Shown here in pieces: positions 21,895-31,115 of a stretch of DNA of 34,008 nucleotides. The DNA lies in the IMG/VR virus record IMGVR_UViG_3300048925_000678, positions 1-34,008 of that record. One strand, given 5' to 3'. A model generated the notes under the pieces. The model worked only from the letters and a program-made list of their open reading frames with translations, had not been told where the DNA came from and searched no databases. The translations under genes and the position numbers were made by a program. The stretch's first letter is position 1, and every line of letters starts with the position of its first letter. Source of the DNA: a virus.

Positions 21895-22956
21895 ATGGGT
21901 ATGCCAAGTGTAAACGTAAGTTTTACGGAAAAGGCAGTACAGGCTATAACAAGAGGTGAAAGAGGTATCGTTGCCTTAATCCTGAAAGATACTGTACCAG
22001 ACACGAATCCATTTACCGTATTAAGCATTACGGACATTCCTTCCGGATTAAGCGAAGCGAATAAAAAGCAGATAGAACTATCCCTTATCGGTTATCAGAA
22101 TGCACCGAAAAAAGTAATATGCTACATATTGGATACGGAAGCAACCGAGTATACGGAAGCCCTTAACTATTTTGAAATCGAACGGTTTGACTATCTTGCA
22201 GTCCCGACAGTTTCGACAGATGGAAAAACCGCAACCGTAGCAAGCTGGGTCAAATCCATGAGGGATAATGGCAAGAAGTGCAAAGCCGTACTCCCAAATA
22301 CAGCAGCAGACAGCGAAGGAATTATTAATTTTGCTACTGCCAGTATTATAACAGAGGATGCCGAGTACAACACAGAAGAATATTGCGCCCGGATTGCTGG
22401 TCTGATTGCCGGAACTCCGTTAACGATTGCCTGTACTTATGCTCCGCTTCCGGAAGTAACTGACTGTGATCGGCTGACAAAGGCGCAGATGGATACTGCC
22501 GTAGATACCGGAAAATTCTTTATTTTCTATGACGGGGAAAAGGTAAAAGTCGCCAGAGGGGTAAACAGCTTTGTAACAACGACAAGCGACAAAGGAAATC
22601 AGTTCAAGAAAATCAAGATCGTAGAAGCAATGGACATGATTTATGATGATATTGTCAAAACGGCTCAAGATAGTTATTTGGGAAAATTCTCAAATAGTTA
22701 TGATAATAAATGCCTTCTGATAAGCGCTATCGGCGGATATTTTGAGCAGCTTATATTAGATGGAATTTTGTCAAATGCAACCGTGGAGATAGATGTACCA
22801 ACGCAAAGGAATTATTTAAAATCTTCCGGCGTTCCTACGGACGATATGACAGATTACCAAGTAAAAATATACGACACTGACGATAAGGTATTTCTCAAAG
22901 CGTCTATTACCATCCTGGATGCGATTGAAGAAATTGTATTGCCTATCAATATTTAA
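21895..22956 (+). CDS. Contractile tail sheath protein (XkdK-like)
   Basis: The 353-residue protein forms the outer sheath that contracts during injection. It begins MGMPSVNVSFTEKAVQAITRGERGIVALIL, and the later region with YDIVKTAQDSYLGKFSNSYDNKCLLISAIGGYF and a C-terminal beta domain fits PBSX XkdK. It is shorter than T4 sheath, as usual for this group. It shows the phage is myovirus-like. RBS AGAGGTAGAT; it is followed by the tube gene. Confidence 0.92.
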   Translation: MGMPSVNVSFTEKAVQAITRGERGIVALILKDTVPDTNPFTVLSITDIPSGLSEANKKQIELSLIGYQNAPKKVICYILDTEATEYTEALNYFEIERFDYLAVPTVSTDGKTATVASWVKSMRDNGKKCKAVLPNTAADSEGIINFATASIITEDAEYNTEEYCARIAGLIAGTPLTIACTYAPLPEVTDCDRLTKAQMDTAVDTGKFFIFYDGEKVKVARGVNSFVTTTSDKGNQFKKIKIVEAMDMIYDDIVKTAQDSYLGKFSNSYDNKCLLISAIGGYFEQLILDGILSNATVEIDVPTQRNYLKSSGVPTDDMTDYQVKIYDTDDKVFLKASITILDAIEEIVLPINI

Positions 22957-22969
22957 GGAGGAATCTTAG

Positions 22970-23395
22970 ATGGGATATAAACCGGAACAGGTAATTAACG
23001 GTACCTGGGGGGAGGTTTGGCTGGATTCAGATTACATATCAGAGGTAACCGGATTAGAAGCCAAGGTCACACCGAAAACCGAACCGATAAGCCAAGTAAG
23101 ACAACTGATAGATGGAACCAAAATTACCGGGCTAGAGTGCAAAGGGACTCTCAAAATGAATAAAATCAGCTCCAGATTTATAAAACTGTTAAGTGCCAAT
23201 ATGAAAAAAGGAATCCAGACAGAATTTACTATCATATCAAAGCTGGATGATCCATCAAGTTTAGGCAGCGAACGGGTAAAGTTAATCGGATGCGTGTTTA
23301 CAGAGTTAACCTTGGCTGATTGGGAACTGAAAAAGAATTTAGAGGATAGCATGGCTTTTACCTTCCGGGATTGGGAGCCGCTTGACTTAATTTAA
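22970..23395 (+). CDS. Tail tube protein (XkdM-like)
   Basis: The 141-residue beta-rich protein is typical of PBSX XkdM-type tubes: it begins MGYKPEQVINGTWGEVWLDSDYISEV, with KGTLKMNKISSRFIKLLSANMKKG in the middle. It stacks as hexamer rings inside the sheath. A strong AAGGAGGAATC ribosome binding site fits the high copy number needed. Order sheath-tube-chaperone is canonical. Confidence 0.92.
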   Translation: MGYKPEQVINGTWGEVWLDSDYISEVTGLEAKVTPKTEPISQVRQLIDGTKITGLECKGTLKMNKISSRFIKLLSANMKKGIQTEFTIISKLDDPSSLGSERVKLIGCVFTELTLADWELKKNLEDSMAFTFRDWEPLDLI

Positions 23396-23405
23396 GGAGG
23401 ATATT

Positions 23406-23813
23406 ATGAGTTTAACAGAAAAATTGCTGGCACTGGATGCCGCGAAATATAAGGAAAAACAAACAGCAGCGATTGAGATTAAAAGGCTTTCTGAGTTAAT
23501 CGGGGAGCCTTTTATTGTTAAGGTTCAGGAAGTAGATTCAGACCGCATGCAGGAGATACAAGCAATGTTATTTGATAAGAAAGGCAGATATGATGTTTCC
23601 CAGGCCAGGAAGGTAAATAAGTTAGTGGTACTGGAAGGAGTCCTGGAACCGAATTTAAAAGATGATAAGTTACAAAAACACTTTGGCGCAGCCACCCCGA
23701 AGGACCTTGTCGAGATTCTATTCAAAGGCATTGAATTAACTACGGTTGCCGATAAGATTGCAGAAATATCCGGATTTATAGAAGCGGAGGCAGAGGAAGA
23801 AATAAAAAACTAA
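23406..23813 (+). CDS. Tail assembly chaperone, zero-frame product (XkdN-like)
   Basis: The 135-residue product binds the tape measure during tail assembly. The pattern IKRLSELIGEPFIVKVQEVDSDRMQEIQ and the C-terminal acidic end (EAEAEEEIKN) match XkdN-type proteins. The last two sense codons and the preceding base form the slippery heptamer A-AAA-AAC (23804-23810) directly before the TAA stop, so some ribosomes should shift to the -1 frame and make the longer product described next. Confidence 0.9.
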   Translation: MSLTEKLLALDAAKYKEKQTAAIEIKRLSELIGEPFIVKVQEVDSDRMQEIQAMLFDKKGRYDVSQARKVNKLVVLEGVLEPNLKDDKLQKHFGAATPKDLVEILFKGIELTTVADKIAEISGFIEAEAEEEIKN

Positions 23814-23986
23814 TCTATGATGAAATCGAAGAAGTGGGGGAAGTACAGCTAATGTACCTGCTTTTCCGGTTTCATCATGTCATGCCTCATACTTATAAGA
23901 AACTTGGACCCGGGGAAAAGCATATTGTAAGTACATTTATGTACCGGGAGATGGAAGATATGAGAAAGGAGGCACAGAGTGAGTAA
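23810..23986 (+). CDS. -1 frameshift extension of the tail assembly chaperone
   Basis: After slippage on A-AAA-AAC the -1 frame stays open for 58 codons (LIYDEIEEVGEVQLMYLLFRF..., ending ..MEDMRKEAQSE) up to TAA at 23984-23986. It fills the otherwise non-coding gap before the tape measure exactly. The fusion would be about 193 residues, equivalent to lambda gpGT. It has no ribosome binding site of its own at its beginning. The frame ends 8 bases into the tape-measure gene. Confidence 0.85.
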   Translation, partial: LIYDEIEEVGEVQLMYLLFRFHHVMPHTYKKLGPGEKHIVSTFMYREMEDMRKEAQSE

Positions 23987-25739
23987 AGTAGTAGATGCAA
24001 CCTTAAGATTCGTCGATAAGTTTACTTCTCCATTCAATAAAGCAGTTGAAAACATGGAACGGGGACAGAAGCAGGCAAAACGGCTAGGTAAAGAGATTCA
24101 GAAAACAGGAGAACACTTTACTAATGCAGGAGAAAAAATGTCAATTGGCTTCACTGCTCCAGTAGTGGCAGCAGGAATCGCTTGTTTTAACGCGGCCAGT
24201 GATATGGATGAAAGTATGAATAAAGTAGACGTTGCTTTTGGAAGAAACTCGGTAGAGATTAAAAATTGGTCGAATACCACCCTTGAAAAGTTCGGTATTG
24301 CGAAAGGTACTGCCTTAGATATGGCTGCAACTTATGGAGACATGGCTACCGGCATGGGACTCGGAACAGGAACAGCCTCTAAAATGTCACAAAGCTTGGT
24401 TGGTTTAGCCGGGGACCTGGCTTCTTTTAAGAATATATCCATTGACACAGCCAATACCGCATTAAGAGGCGTATTTACCGGTGAAGGTGAAAGTTTAAAA
24501 AGCTTAGGTATTATCATGACTGATACTACTTTAAAGGAGTATGCACTTGCCAAAGGATACAAACAAAAGTATGCCGACATGTCACAAGCTGAAAAGGTAC
24601 AGCTAAGATATAATTATGTCATGGATATGGCTAAAAATGCTCAGGGTGACTTTGCACGTACCAGTGATGGGGCTGCCAATCAACAGCGCATTTTAACGGA
24701 AAGCATTAAAGAGCAAGCAGCAAATATTGGACAGAAATTACTGCCAATGGGAACAAAGCTTATTACGAATGTCAATGGTTTGATTAATAAGTTTAGCGGC
24801 CTGACCGATGAACAGCAGAATACGATTTTAAAAGTAGTTGGTTTTGTCGCTGCTGCCGGTCCGTGTCTACTCATAATCGGAAAACTTACAACCGGTGTCG
24901 GAAAGCTAATCAGCAATACGAAGAGTATTGTTAAATTCATGAAGCTTTTTACTGCTGAAAACATTAAGGTCAAGGTGGCATTAGTACAGTCTCGCGTAGC
25001 CACGGCAGCAGAAACAGCCGCCAAGATTAAGAATAGAGTTGCAACCGTTGCTGTCAATGTTGCAAACAAAGCGGCAGCAGCTGGTACTTGGTTAATGACA
25101 GCAGCCCAGAAAGCGTTAAATTTTGCCTTTGTAAGTTCCCCTATCGGATGGGTAGTATTGGGTATCGGTGCCTTGATTGCGGTCGGAGTATTACTCTATA
25201 AAAATTGGGATACCGTGAAAGCAAAAGCTGCCGAATTATGGGGGTATATCAAAGGAGTATTCGGCGGCATCGGTGAATGGTTTGGAGGTATCTGGGATGG
25301 GGTTAAGACAGGGTTTAAATCCTTTATTAATTTCCTGATCGGCGGTATTAATAAGATTCCAGAAGCCTTAAACTCCATGAAAATATCCGTGCCGGATTGG
25401 GTACCTGGTATTGGCGGTAAAACAATAGGGTTTAATATCCCTTCTATCCCATTACTGGCAAAGGGTACATCAAATTGGCAGGGTGGTCTTGCTGTCACAC
25501 AGGATCGCGGCGGCGAAATCATGGACTTGCCTAGAGGAACCAGAGTATATCCGAATGACAAATCTGTTCGGATGGCAAGGCAGGAAGGTTCAAAGAATGC
25601 AACAAAAAGCATTACTATTAATAAGCTCGCGGATAAAATCGAATTTCACAACAATGCGGATATGGACACATTTATAGATAAACTAGCAGATAAATTACAA
25701 AAGATTGTAGATAACGGCGGAGGGGAGGTCTTTGCATAA
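23979..25739 (+). CDS. Tail tape measure protein
   Basis: The 586-residue protein sets the tail length. An N-terminal helical region is followed by a PhageMin-type tail domain (about 50-240: GIACFNAASDMDESMNKVDVAFG, FKNISIDTANTALRGVFTGEGESL), then hydrophobic/glycine-rich segments (about 285-300, 370-410) and a C-terminal LAKGTSNWQGGLAVTQDRGGEIMDLPRGT motif common in tape measures. It is rather short, suggesting a short contractile tail. Start GTG at 23979 follows AAAGGAGG; it overlaps the chaperone extension and, by TAATG, the LysM gene. Confidence 0.92.
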   Translation: MSKVVDATLRFVDKFTSPFNKAVENMERGQKQAKRLGKEIQKTGEHFTNAGEKMSIGFTAPVVAAGIACFNAASDMDESMNKVDVAFGRNSVEIKNWSNTTLEKFGIAKGTALDMAATYGDMATGMGLGTGTASKMSQSLVGLAGDLASFKNISIDTANTALRGVFTGEGESLKSLGIIMTDTTLKEYALAKGYKQKYADMSQAEKVQLRYNYVMDMAKNAQGDFARTSDGAANQQRILTESIKEQAANIGQKLLPMGTKLITNVNGLINKFSGLTDEQQNTILKVVGFVAAAGPCLLIIGKLTTGVGKLISNTKSIVKFMKLFTAENIKVKVALVQSRVATAAETAAKIKNRVATVAVNVANKAAAAGTWLMTAAQKALNFAFVSSPIGWVVLGIGALIAVGVLLYKNWDTVKAKAAELWGYIKGVFGGIGEWFGGIWDGVKTGFKSFINFLIGGINKIPEALNSMKISVPDWVPGIGGKTIGFNIPSIPLLAKGTSNWQGGLAVTQDRGGEIMDLPRGTRVYPNDKSVRMARQEGSKNATKSITINKLADKIEFHNNADMDTFIDKLADKLQKIVDNGGGEVFA

Positions 25740-26371
25740 TGGAAATATGGCTAAAACAAGGGTCAGAACGGATCAGGCTTCCAGTCCTTCCAAATGGATA
25801 TGAGTTTACGGAGCCTTTTAAAAATACAACAGTCGATATTGCAAATTTCGGTGAAGTAAATATTATCGGAAAAAAAGCCTTGGCAACGACCAGTATTTCA
25901 TCCTTCTTTCCGAACAAAAATTATAGTTTTATTGCTTATAAAGGGTTTCCTACCCCTAAAAACTGTGTAAAGTTGATTAAATCATGGATGGATAATCCGG
26001 TACGTCTGACAATTACAGGAACCGGTATTAATCTACTCATGACAATTGAAAATTTTACCTATTCAGAGCAGGACGGGACTGGGGATATTTATTATTCCTT
26101 AGACCTAAAAGAATATCGGGTACCGAAATTAGTTGCCAAAGCAAATAGTAAGATCACTGCAACAACGACTAAAATAGTAAAGCCGGTAAGCTCCAGGGAT
26201 ACCAAAACAGTTAAGACAACGGTAGTAACTGTAAAAAAAGGCGATACCATTTCTAAAATTGTGAAAAAAGCCACTGGTAGTTCATCCAATTCAAAAGCAG
26301 TTATCAATCAGAATAAGATTTCACACCCCAATAATTTGAAACCGGGGCAGCAGGTCAGGATGGTGATGTGA
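25739..26371 (+). CDS. LysM-domain tail/baseplate protein (XkdP-like)
   Basis: The 210-residue protein has a hub-associated N-terminal region and a LysM domain at about 165-210 (TVKKGDTISKIVKKATGSSSN...LKPGQQVRMVM). LysM proteins at this position bind tail tube and baseplate and may contact peptidoglycan. The ATG overlaps the tape measure stop (TAATG). This order is the same as in PBSX XkdO-XkdP-XkdQ. Confidence 0.9.
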   Translation: MEIWLKQGSERIRLPVLPNGYEFTEPFKNTTVDIANFGEVNIIGKKALATTSISSFFPNKNYSFIAYKGFPTPKNCVKLIKSWMDNPVRLTITGTGINLLMTIENFTYSEQDGTGDIYYSLDLKEYRVPKLVAKANSKITATTTKIVKPVSSRDTKTVKTTVVTVKKGDTISKIVKKATGSSSNSKAVINQNKISHPNNLKPGQQVRMVM

Positions 26372-27345
26372 TGATTATTAAGTGGGATAAGCAGAATACA
26401 ACCTATGACATCACCCCGTTTGTATCAACCATTACATGGAGTGGATCCGTAAGCCAGGCAAGTAGACAATTGGAAATAACGGTTTTATATAGTCCACTGG
26501 ACAACAACATTAAAAACATTGATATTGAATTAGGAGATAGGCTTAAACTGTATACAGATGATAAAACACTCTTAATCGATGCTATGGTATATACCAGGGA
26601 AAGAGTCAGCAGCCAAGGGACGATTACTTATAGTTGTTACGATGATTTAAACCGGCTGTTAAAAAGCAATGGAACGTACCCATTTAAAAATACAACCCCA
26701 GAAAAAATAACTACCGTTGTCTGCAATGACTTAAATATTAGCGTTGGGACGATAGCAACAACCAAGGTGCCAATCAGTAAGATGCTGGTAGACTCAGAAA
26801 GTTATTATAATATTATCATGAAGGCATATACGAAAGCTTATCATTCCAATGGTAAGAAGTATATGCCTCTTATGATTGGAAGAAAATTGAACGTTTTAGA
26901 AAAAGGTGAAATCGTGGAAGGGTTTTACCTTCAGGATGATTACAATATCACATCAAGTAATTACTCAGAATCCCTTGATAGCATGGTGAATAAGGTTAAA
27001 ATCTATGATGATAAAGGGCAGCAGATTGGTGAGGCAAAAAATGAAGAATGGATTAACCTTTACGGGATTTTTCAAGATATCTATACAAAAGAAGACGGCG
27101 TAAATGAATTAACAAAAGCAAAAAGTTTGATAAAAGGAATCACGCAGGAAGCAAGTATAGAAGCATTGGGAAATGTTCAATGCATAAGCGGTTATGGAGT
27201 TAAAATAAGAGACTCTATAACCGGATTGTGGGGGAATTTCTGGATAGATACGGATACCCACACCTGGCAGAGCGGAGTCTATACCATGAGCCTGGATTTA
27301 ACTTTTCGGAATATTATGGATGCGCAGGAGGCAGAAAATGAGTGA
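26371..27345 (+). CDS. Baseplate hub protein (XkdQ-like)
   Basis: The 324-residue protein is related to the gp27/late control D-type hubs: it begins MIIKWDKQNTTYDITPFVSTITWSGSVSQASRQLEIT and contains YSCYDDLNRLLKSNGTYPF and MVNKVKIYDDKGQQIGEAKNEEW. It connects tube and spike. The ATG at 26371 is preferred over the adjacent GTG at 26368 because of GGTGAT spacing. It overlaps the previous stop by one base. Confidence 0.9.
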   Translation: MIIKWDKQNTTYDITPFVSTITWSGSVSQASRQLEITVLYSPLDNNIKNIDIELGDRLKLYTDDKTLLIDAMVYTRERVSSQGTITYSCYDDLNRLLKSNGTYPFKNTTPEKITTVVCNDLNISVGTIATTKVPISKMLVDSESYYNIIMKAYTKAYHSNGKKYMPLMIGRKLNVLEKGEIVEGFYLQDDYNITSSNYSESLDSMVNKVKIYDDKGQQIGEAKNEEWINLYGIFQDIYTKEDGVNELTKAKSLIKGITQEASIEALGNVQCISGYGVKIRDSITGLWGNFWIDTDTHTWQSGVYTMSLDLTFRNIMDAQEAENE

Positions 27346-27616
27346 TAGACCTTATGAAAAACTAATTGATTGCCTTAAAGGACTGAACAATGTGCAGCAG
27401 CAAACCATATATATGGGTCAAATGTTAAGCACTAACAGTTGTCAGATCAATGCACTTAAATTAACTTCTGATGATTTACTATTTTCAGAGCATTTAATAA
27501 CCGGATATCAAGGTGTTGACGCTTATATAGAGCCACTTGATAAAGGGGATATTGTTTTAGCTTTAAAACTGAATGAGGATAAATATATCATCGTTGAAAG
27601 GTTGGTGAGTACATGA
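27338..27616 (+). CDS. DUF2577 baseplate protein (XkdR-like)
   Basis: The 92-residue protein begins MSDRPYEKLIDCLKGLNN and ends with a beta region (YIEPLDKGDIVLALKLNEDKYIIVERL) that matches the small spike-like or OB-fold baseplate proteins of PBSX clusters. RBS AGGAGG lies 7 bases before the ATG, inside the end of the hub gene (8-base overlap). A longer in-frame start at 27320 would overlap the ribosome binding site. Confidence 0.85.
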   Translation: MSDRPYEKLIDCLKGLNNVQQQTIYMGQMLSTNSCQINALKLTSDDLLFSEHLITGYQGVDAYIEPLDKGDIVLALKLNEDKYIIVERLVST

Positions 27617-28008
27617 GTTTCCCTTTTGTGGCAGCCGAAAATGAAAGTACAGAAGAGTACAACATACCAAAAGAATATCAGATAGATTTTGGCACCGGAC
27701 AATTAACCGGAAATTTGGTGGAAGGACTGGAAGCAATTAAAATGTGGGCTTTCCTTGCAATAAACACCACCAGGTACCGGCATGACATTTATAGCTGGGA
27801 TTATGGCTGTGAAATTGAAGATATGATAGGACAATCACTTACACAGGAATATCTCGATACAGAGATACCTCGCGTCATAGAAGAGTGCTTAACGGTGAAT
27901 CCGCATATTAAAAGTATCAGTAATATAAGCATAGCACTGAATGATGATAAATTATCCGGTAACTTTACAATAAATACAGATTATGGGGAGGCTGAAATTA
28001 ATGTATGA
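27613..28008 (+). CDS. DUF2634 baseplate wedge protein (XkdS-like)
   Basis: The 131-residue protein resembles gp25-type wedge proteins: IDFGTGQLTGNLVEGLEAIKMWAFLAINTTRYRHDIYSWDYGCEIEDMIGQ and a C-terminal DKLSGNFTINTDYGEAEINV. It nucleates sheath assembly. It overlaps its neighbours by 4 and 8 bases. Confidence 0.9.
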   Translation: MSFPFVAAENESTEEYNIPKEYQIDFGTGQLTGNLVEGLEAIKMWAFLAINTTRYRHDIYSWDYGCEIEDMIGQSLTQEYLDTEIPRVIEECLTVNPHIKSISNISIALNDDKLSGNFTINTDYGEAEINV

Positions 28009-29062
28009 AAACAATACCTATGAAAACATTTTAAGCCGAATGTTTGATCGGGTGAAACCTTCCGGGGTTGATGTAAGCGAAGGCAGTTTGATTTATAGTG
28101 CGATTGCTCCGGAAGCCTGGGAGCTTGCAGAGGCTTATATCGCAATTGACACAATATATAACAACACGTTTGCGGATACCGCTCCAAGGGAAGAACTGAT
28201 CCTAAGAGCCAAGGAAAGAGGCATGAAACCCAAAGAAGCAACCTATGCGGTGCTTAGAGGGGTTTTTAACATAGATATTCCACTTGAATCAAGGTTTTCG
28301 CTTGGTGACTTAAATTATATTGCCACCGAGAAAATTGATACCGGAATCTATAAAATGCAATGTGAAACACCCGGTACAGATGGCAATAAAAAGTTCGGGG
28401 AATTGATACCGATTGAATATATTGAAGGGCTAGAAAGCTCCGAACTAACTGAATTATTGATACCTGGTGAAAATGAGGAAGAGACAGAATCTTTCCGGAT
28501 ACGATATTTTAATAGCTTTAGCAGCTTGGCATTTGGCGGCAATCAGGCTGATTACATAGATAAGATAACCTCAATCAATGGAGTGGGCGGCGCCAAGGTT
28601 TACCGGGTAAGTGGTGAAGCATATAACGTCAAGGCAATTATTATTAACAGTGAATATGGTGCGCCAAGTTCTGAGCTAATAGCAACGGTCCAGGAGACCA
28701 TAGACCCGACCCAGGACGGGGACGGGGTAGGAATGGCTCCAATTGGTCATATCGTATTGATTCAAGGCGTTTCCGGTACTTCCATTGATATAACTACTAC
28801 TATTACTTTGGATGATGGTTATGTCTGGGAAGATGTATCAGAGGCGGTTAACACTGCCATAGATAATTATTTTTTGTCTCTGTCCCAGAGTTGGGAAAGT
28901 ACAGAAAATTTGATTGTACGTATTGCGCAGTTAGAGTCAAAACTACTTGATATAATAGGAATATTGGATATAACCGGGACACAATTAAATGGTGCGGCAA
29001 GTAATTTAACCCTGCCAAATAACCAAATACCAATAAGGGGGAGCATAGATGCAGACAATTAA
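28001..29062 (+). CDS. Baseplate J-like protein (XkdT-like)
   Basis: The 353-residue wedge protein of the gpJ/gp6 family begins MYENNTYENILSRMFDRVKPSGVDVSEGSLIYSAIAPEAWELAEAY and carries RYFNSFSSLAFGGNQADYIDKITSINGVGGAKV, a strong family signature. The ATG at 28001 follows GGGGAGG at 9 bases. An in-frame ATG at 27983 overlaps that site. It partners XkdS and XkdU in the baseplate wedge. Confidence 0.93.
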   Translation: MYENNTYENILSRMFDRVKPSGVDVSEGSLIYSAIAPEAWELAEAYIAIDTIYNNTFADTAPREELILRAKERGMKPKEATYAVLRGVFNIDIPLESRFSLGDLNYIATEKIDTGIYKMQCETPGTDGNKKFGELIPIEYIEGLESSELTELLIPGENEEETESFRIRYFNSFSSLAFGGNQADYIDKITSINGVGGAKVYRVSGEAYNVKAIIINSEYGAPSSELIATVQETIDPTQDGDGVGMAPIGHIVLIQGVSGTSIDITTTITLDDGYVWEDVSEAVNTAIDNYFLSLSQSWESTENLIVRIAQLESKLLDIIGILDITGTQLNGAASNLTLPNNQIPIRGSIDADN

Positions 29063-29582
29063 CTATCTACCCCCGGTGTTGCAGGAAATAAAGGAAATAA
29101 AGGTCCTTATGGCTGGAAATGATACGGAAAATTTGACACTTAATACAGCAATTGAAGATTTATATAAGGATCAGTTCATTTCCACTACAGAAAAGGCGAT
29201 ACAGCGTTATGAATCTATGCTTGGAATTATACCGAAAGGAACCGACACCCTGGAAGACAGGCGATTCCGGATATTGGCACTTTATAATAAACAATTGCCT
29301 TATACCAGAATCGTGTTAGAGCAGAACCTAACTACATTCTGTGGTAAAAATGGTTATAAATTATTTCTGGATTATTCCAGTAAGGTATTAACTGTAAAGA
29401 TAGCTTTAACTGCTAAATCTATGTACGATACCGTAAAAAGTTATTTAGAGGGCGTTGTACCAATGAATCTTATCATTGATTTAATCTTACTGTATAACCA
29501 GTATAAGTTACTAAAGCAATTTACCCATAAGCAGTTAAATGAATTTACTCATAAGCAGCTAAGAGAGGATGTGATTATATAA
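29049..29582 (+). CDS. DUF2313 baseplate protein (XkdU-like)
   Basis: The 177-residue protein is a gpI-like wedge component that connects the baseplate to the tail fibre. Its C-terminus has two FTHKQL repeats, similar in kind to the short tandem repeats seen at the ends of this family. It starts at an ATG behind AGGGGGAG with a 14-base overlap, and its stop overlaps the tail fibre ATG (TAATG). Confidence 0.88.
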   Translation: MQTINYLPPVLQEIKEIKVLMAGNDTENLTLNTAIEDLYKDQFISTTEKAIQRYESMLGIIPKGTDTLEDRRFRILALYNKQLPYTRIVLEQNLTTFCGKNGYKLFLDYSSKVLTVKIALTAKSMYDTVKSYLEGVVPMNLIIDLILLYNQYKLLKQFTHKQLNEFTHKQLREDVII

Positions 29583-30769
29583 TGGCAGAACAAACAACAA
29601 ATTACGGATTAACGTTGCCGGGTGAAAATGACTTTTATAACGTGGGTGATTTTAACGGAAACATGGAAAAGATTGATACCGAATTAAAAACCGCCCAGGA
29701 TAAAGCAGACCAGGCTTTTCAGTCAGCCAGTAATGGTAAGACAGCTATTAAGGCAGCCATTACTGGCGTGGATCCGGATGTAACCATACCAACCGATGCA
29801 ACCTTTACGCAGCTTGCGGCAGCTATAGGACAGATAAAGACTGGGGTTGATACTGAGGACGCTACAGTAATAGCAGAACAGATACTGGCAGGTATGACCG
29901 CATATGTTAAAGGGGTCAAGGTGACCGGTACCATGACAAACCGTGGAGCTATAAACATTACTCCAGGGACAGCTAACCAAGCAATCCCCCAAGGTTATCA
30001 CAATGGGAGTGGGGTGGTTGCTGGTGACCCTGATTTAGTAACTGGTAATATTAAGGCAGGCGTTAATATATATGGGGTTGCCGGTAAGAGTAGTGTCATT
30101 GATACAGCAGACGCTACAATAATTGATGGAACTCAGTTAATAAATGGTTATACTGCTTACAAAAATGGTTCGAAAATAATAGGTTCTATGGCTACACAAT
30201 CTCCTGACTACGCAGACCAAATACCATGTCTTACTCAAACGGTTGGTGCTGGTTCGGGTGATGGCTTAAATTATGCATATATGCAGATACCTAACGCAAG
30301 ATTTTATACGGGCGCAATAAATTGGGTAAGACATTTAGAACCGGATTTAGTACCACAAAATATTTTATCAGGTAAATCAATATTCGGTGTCTCCGGTGGT
30401 GCTACTACTGGGAAAAGGTCTGCAAGTGGAACCACAACATCTAATAGTGGTGGCACATATTTTGATGGTGATGGTACCACGATAACTGCTTACGGGATTG
30501 TTGTGTCAGGATTAACTTTTCAGCCTTCCTACATCATGGCTTTTTACGAATACCCTGCTACGGGTAATCCTTATGTAATATTTAACGCGAATGGTGTTGG
30601 ACTGGATTCATATGGAATTAAAATACTTGCAGGATTTAGTCAAGTCCGTCTTGCTACAAAACAGATAAGTGGATTTAAATTACAAGGAGCTGCCTATGTA
30701 AATGCAACTGGTTTTAATATGCCAACTTTAACAGGTGGGTTAGTTTATCATTGGACAGCAATAGAATAA
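29582..30769 (+). CDS. Tail fibre protein with repeated receptor-arm modules
   Basis: The 395-residue protein begins MAEQTTNYGLTLPGENDFYNVGDFNGNMEKID, the typical start of fibres that attach to XkdU. The middle holds short repeats of the form (D/E)PDLV-xx-NI-xxG-xxIxGV-G (about 150-168 and 262-285) and ADATII-xx-Q-xxxG-xTAY-xxG-xKxxGxM (about 95-120 and 182-208). The C-terminal 110 residues (about 285-395) are Gly/Ser/Thr/Tyr-rich and probably bind the host surface. It overlaps the previous gene by one base. Confidence 0.85.
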   Translation: MAEQTTNYGLTLPGENDFYNVGDFNGNMEKIDTELKTAQDKADQAFQSASNGKTAIKAAITGVDPDVTIPTDATFTQLAAAIGQIKTGVDTEDATVIAEQILAGMTAYVKGVKVTGTMTNRGAINITPGTANQAIPQGYHNGSGVVAGDPDLVTGNIKAGVNIYGVAGKSSVIDTADATIIDGTQLINGYTAYKNGSKIIGSMATQSPDYADQIPCLTQTVGAGSGDGLNYAYMQIPNARFYTGAINWVRHLEPDLVPQNILSGKSIFGVSGGATTGKRSASGTTTSNSGGTYFDGDGTTITAYGIVVSGLTFQPSYIMAFYEYPATGNPYVIFNANGVGLDSYGIKILAGFSQVRLATKQISGFKLQGAAYVNATGFNMPTLTGGLVYHWTAIE

Positions 30770-30786
30770 AAAGAAAGGATGATTAT

Positions 30787-31107
30787 ATGAATACTTTAGT
30801 AATTTATGATAACACAGGAAAAATTTATTATCAGGCAAACGGCAATGTTCAGGATCCGATAGGTTTAAAATTTATTAAAGTCGAAATTCCAGAAGGAAAG
30901 AGAATTACCAGCGTAGACACTTCTAAAACTCCTAACGTTCCGGTATTTGAAGATATCCCGATTGATTTAATACAAGAATTATATCAAAAATTAACAGCAA
31001 TACAAACTGAACTTAGTTCCAAGCTGGAGTCAAATACGGAATTGAATTTAATGGTTTTAGAAGCTATGGCGCAAACCTATGAGACAGTGCTGCCATTTCT
31101 ACCTTAG
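30787..31107 (+). CDS. Hypothetical protein after tail fibre, possible fibre accessory
   Basis: The 106-residue protein has a beta-rich N-terminal half (LVIYDNTGKIYYQANGNVQDPIGLKFIKVEIPEGKRITSVD) and a helical C-terminal half (LIQELYQKLTAIQTELSSKLESNTELNLM). From its position and composition it could be a fibre assembly or tip protein. No exact family is named. The ATG at 30787 follows AAAGGATG; an in-frame start at 30751 overlaps the fibre gene and has no ribosome binding site. Confidence 0.65.
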   Translation: MNTLVIYDNTGKIYYQANGNVQDPIGLKFIKVEIPEGKRITSVDTSKTPNVPVFEDIPIDLIQELYQKLTAIQTELSSKLESNTELNLMVLEAMAQTYETVLPFLP

Positions 31108-31115
31108 GAGGAAAC

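Noticed and set aside
24680-25612. Long antisense ORFs opposite the tape measure gene
   Set aside because: They are shadows of the alanine/glycine-rich tape measure codons, have no ribosome binding sites, and oppose the late operon.
29582-30769. Diversity-generating retroelement acting on the tail fibre
   Set aside because: No reverse transcriptase gene and no template-like repeat of the fibre 3' end were seen in the window.
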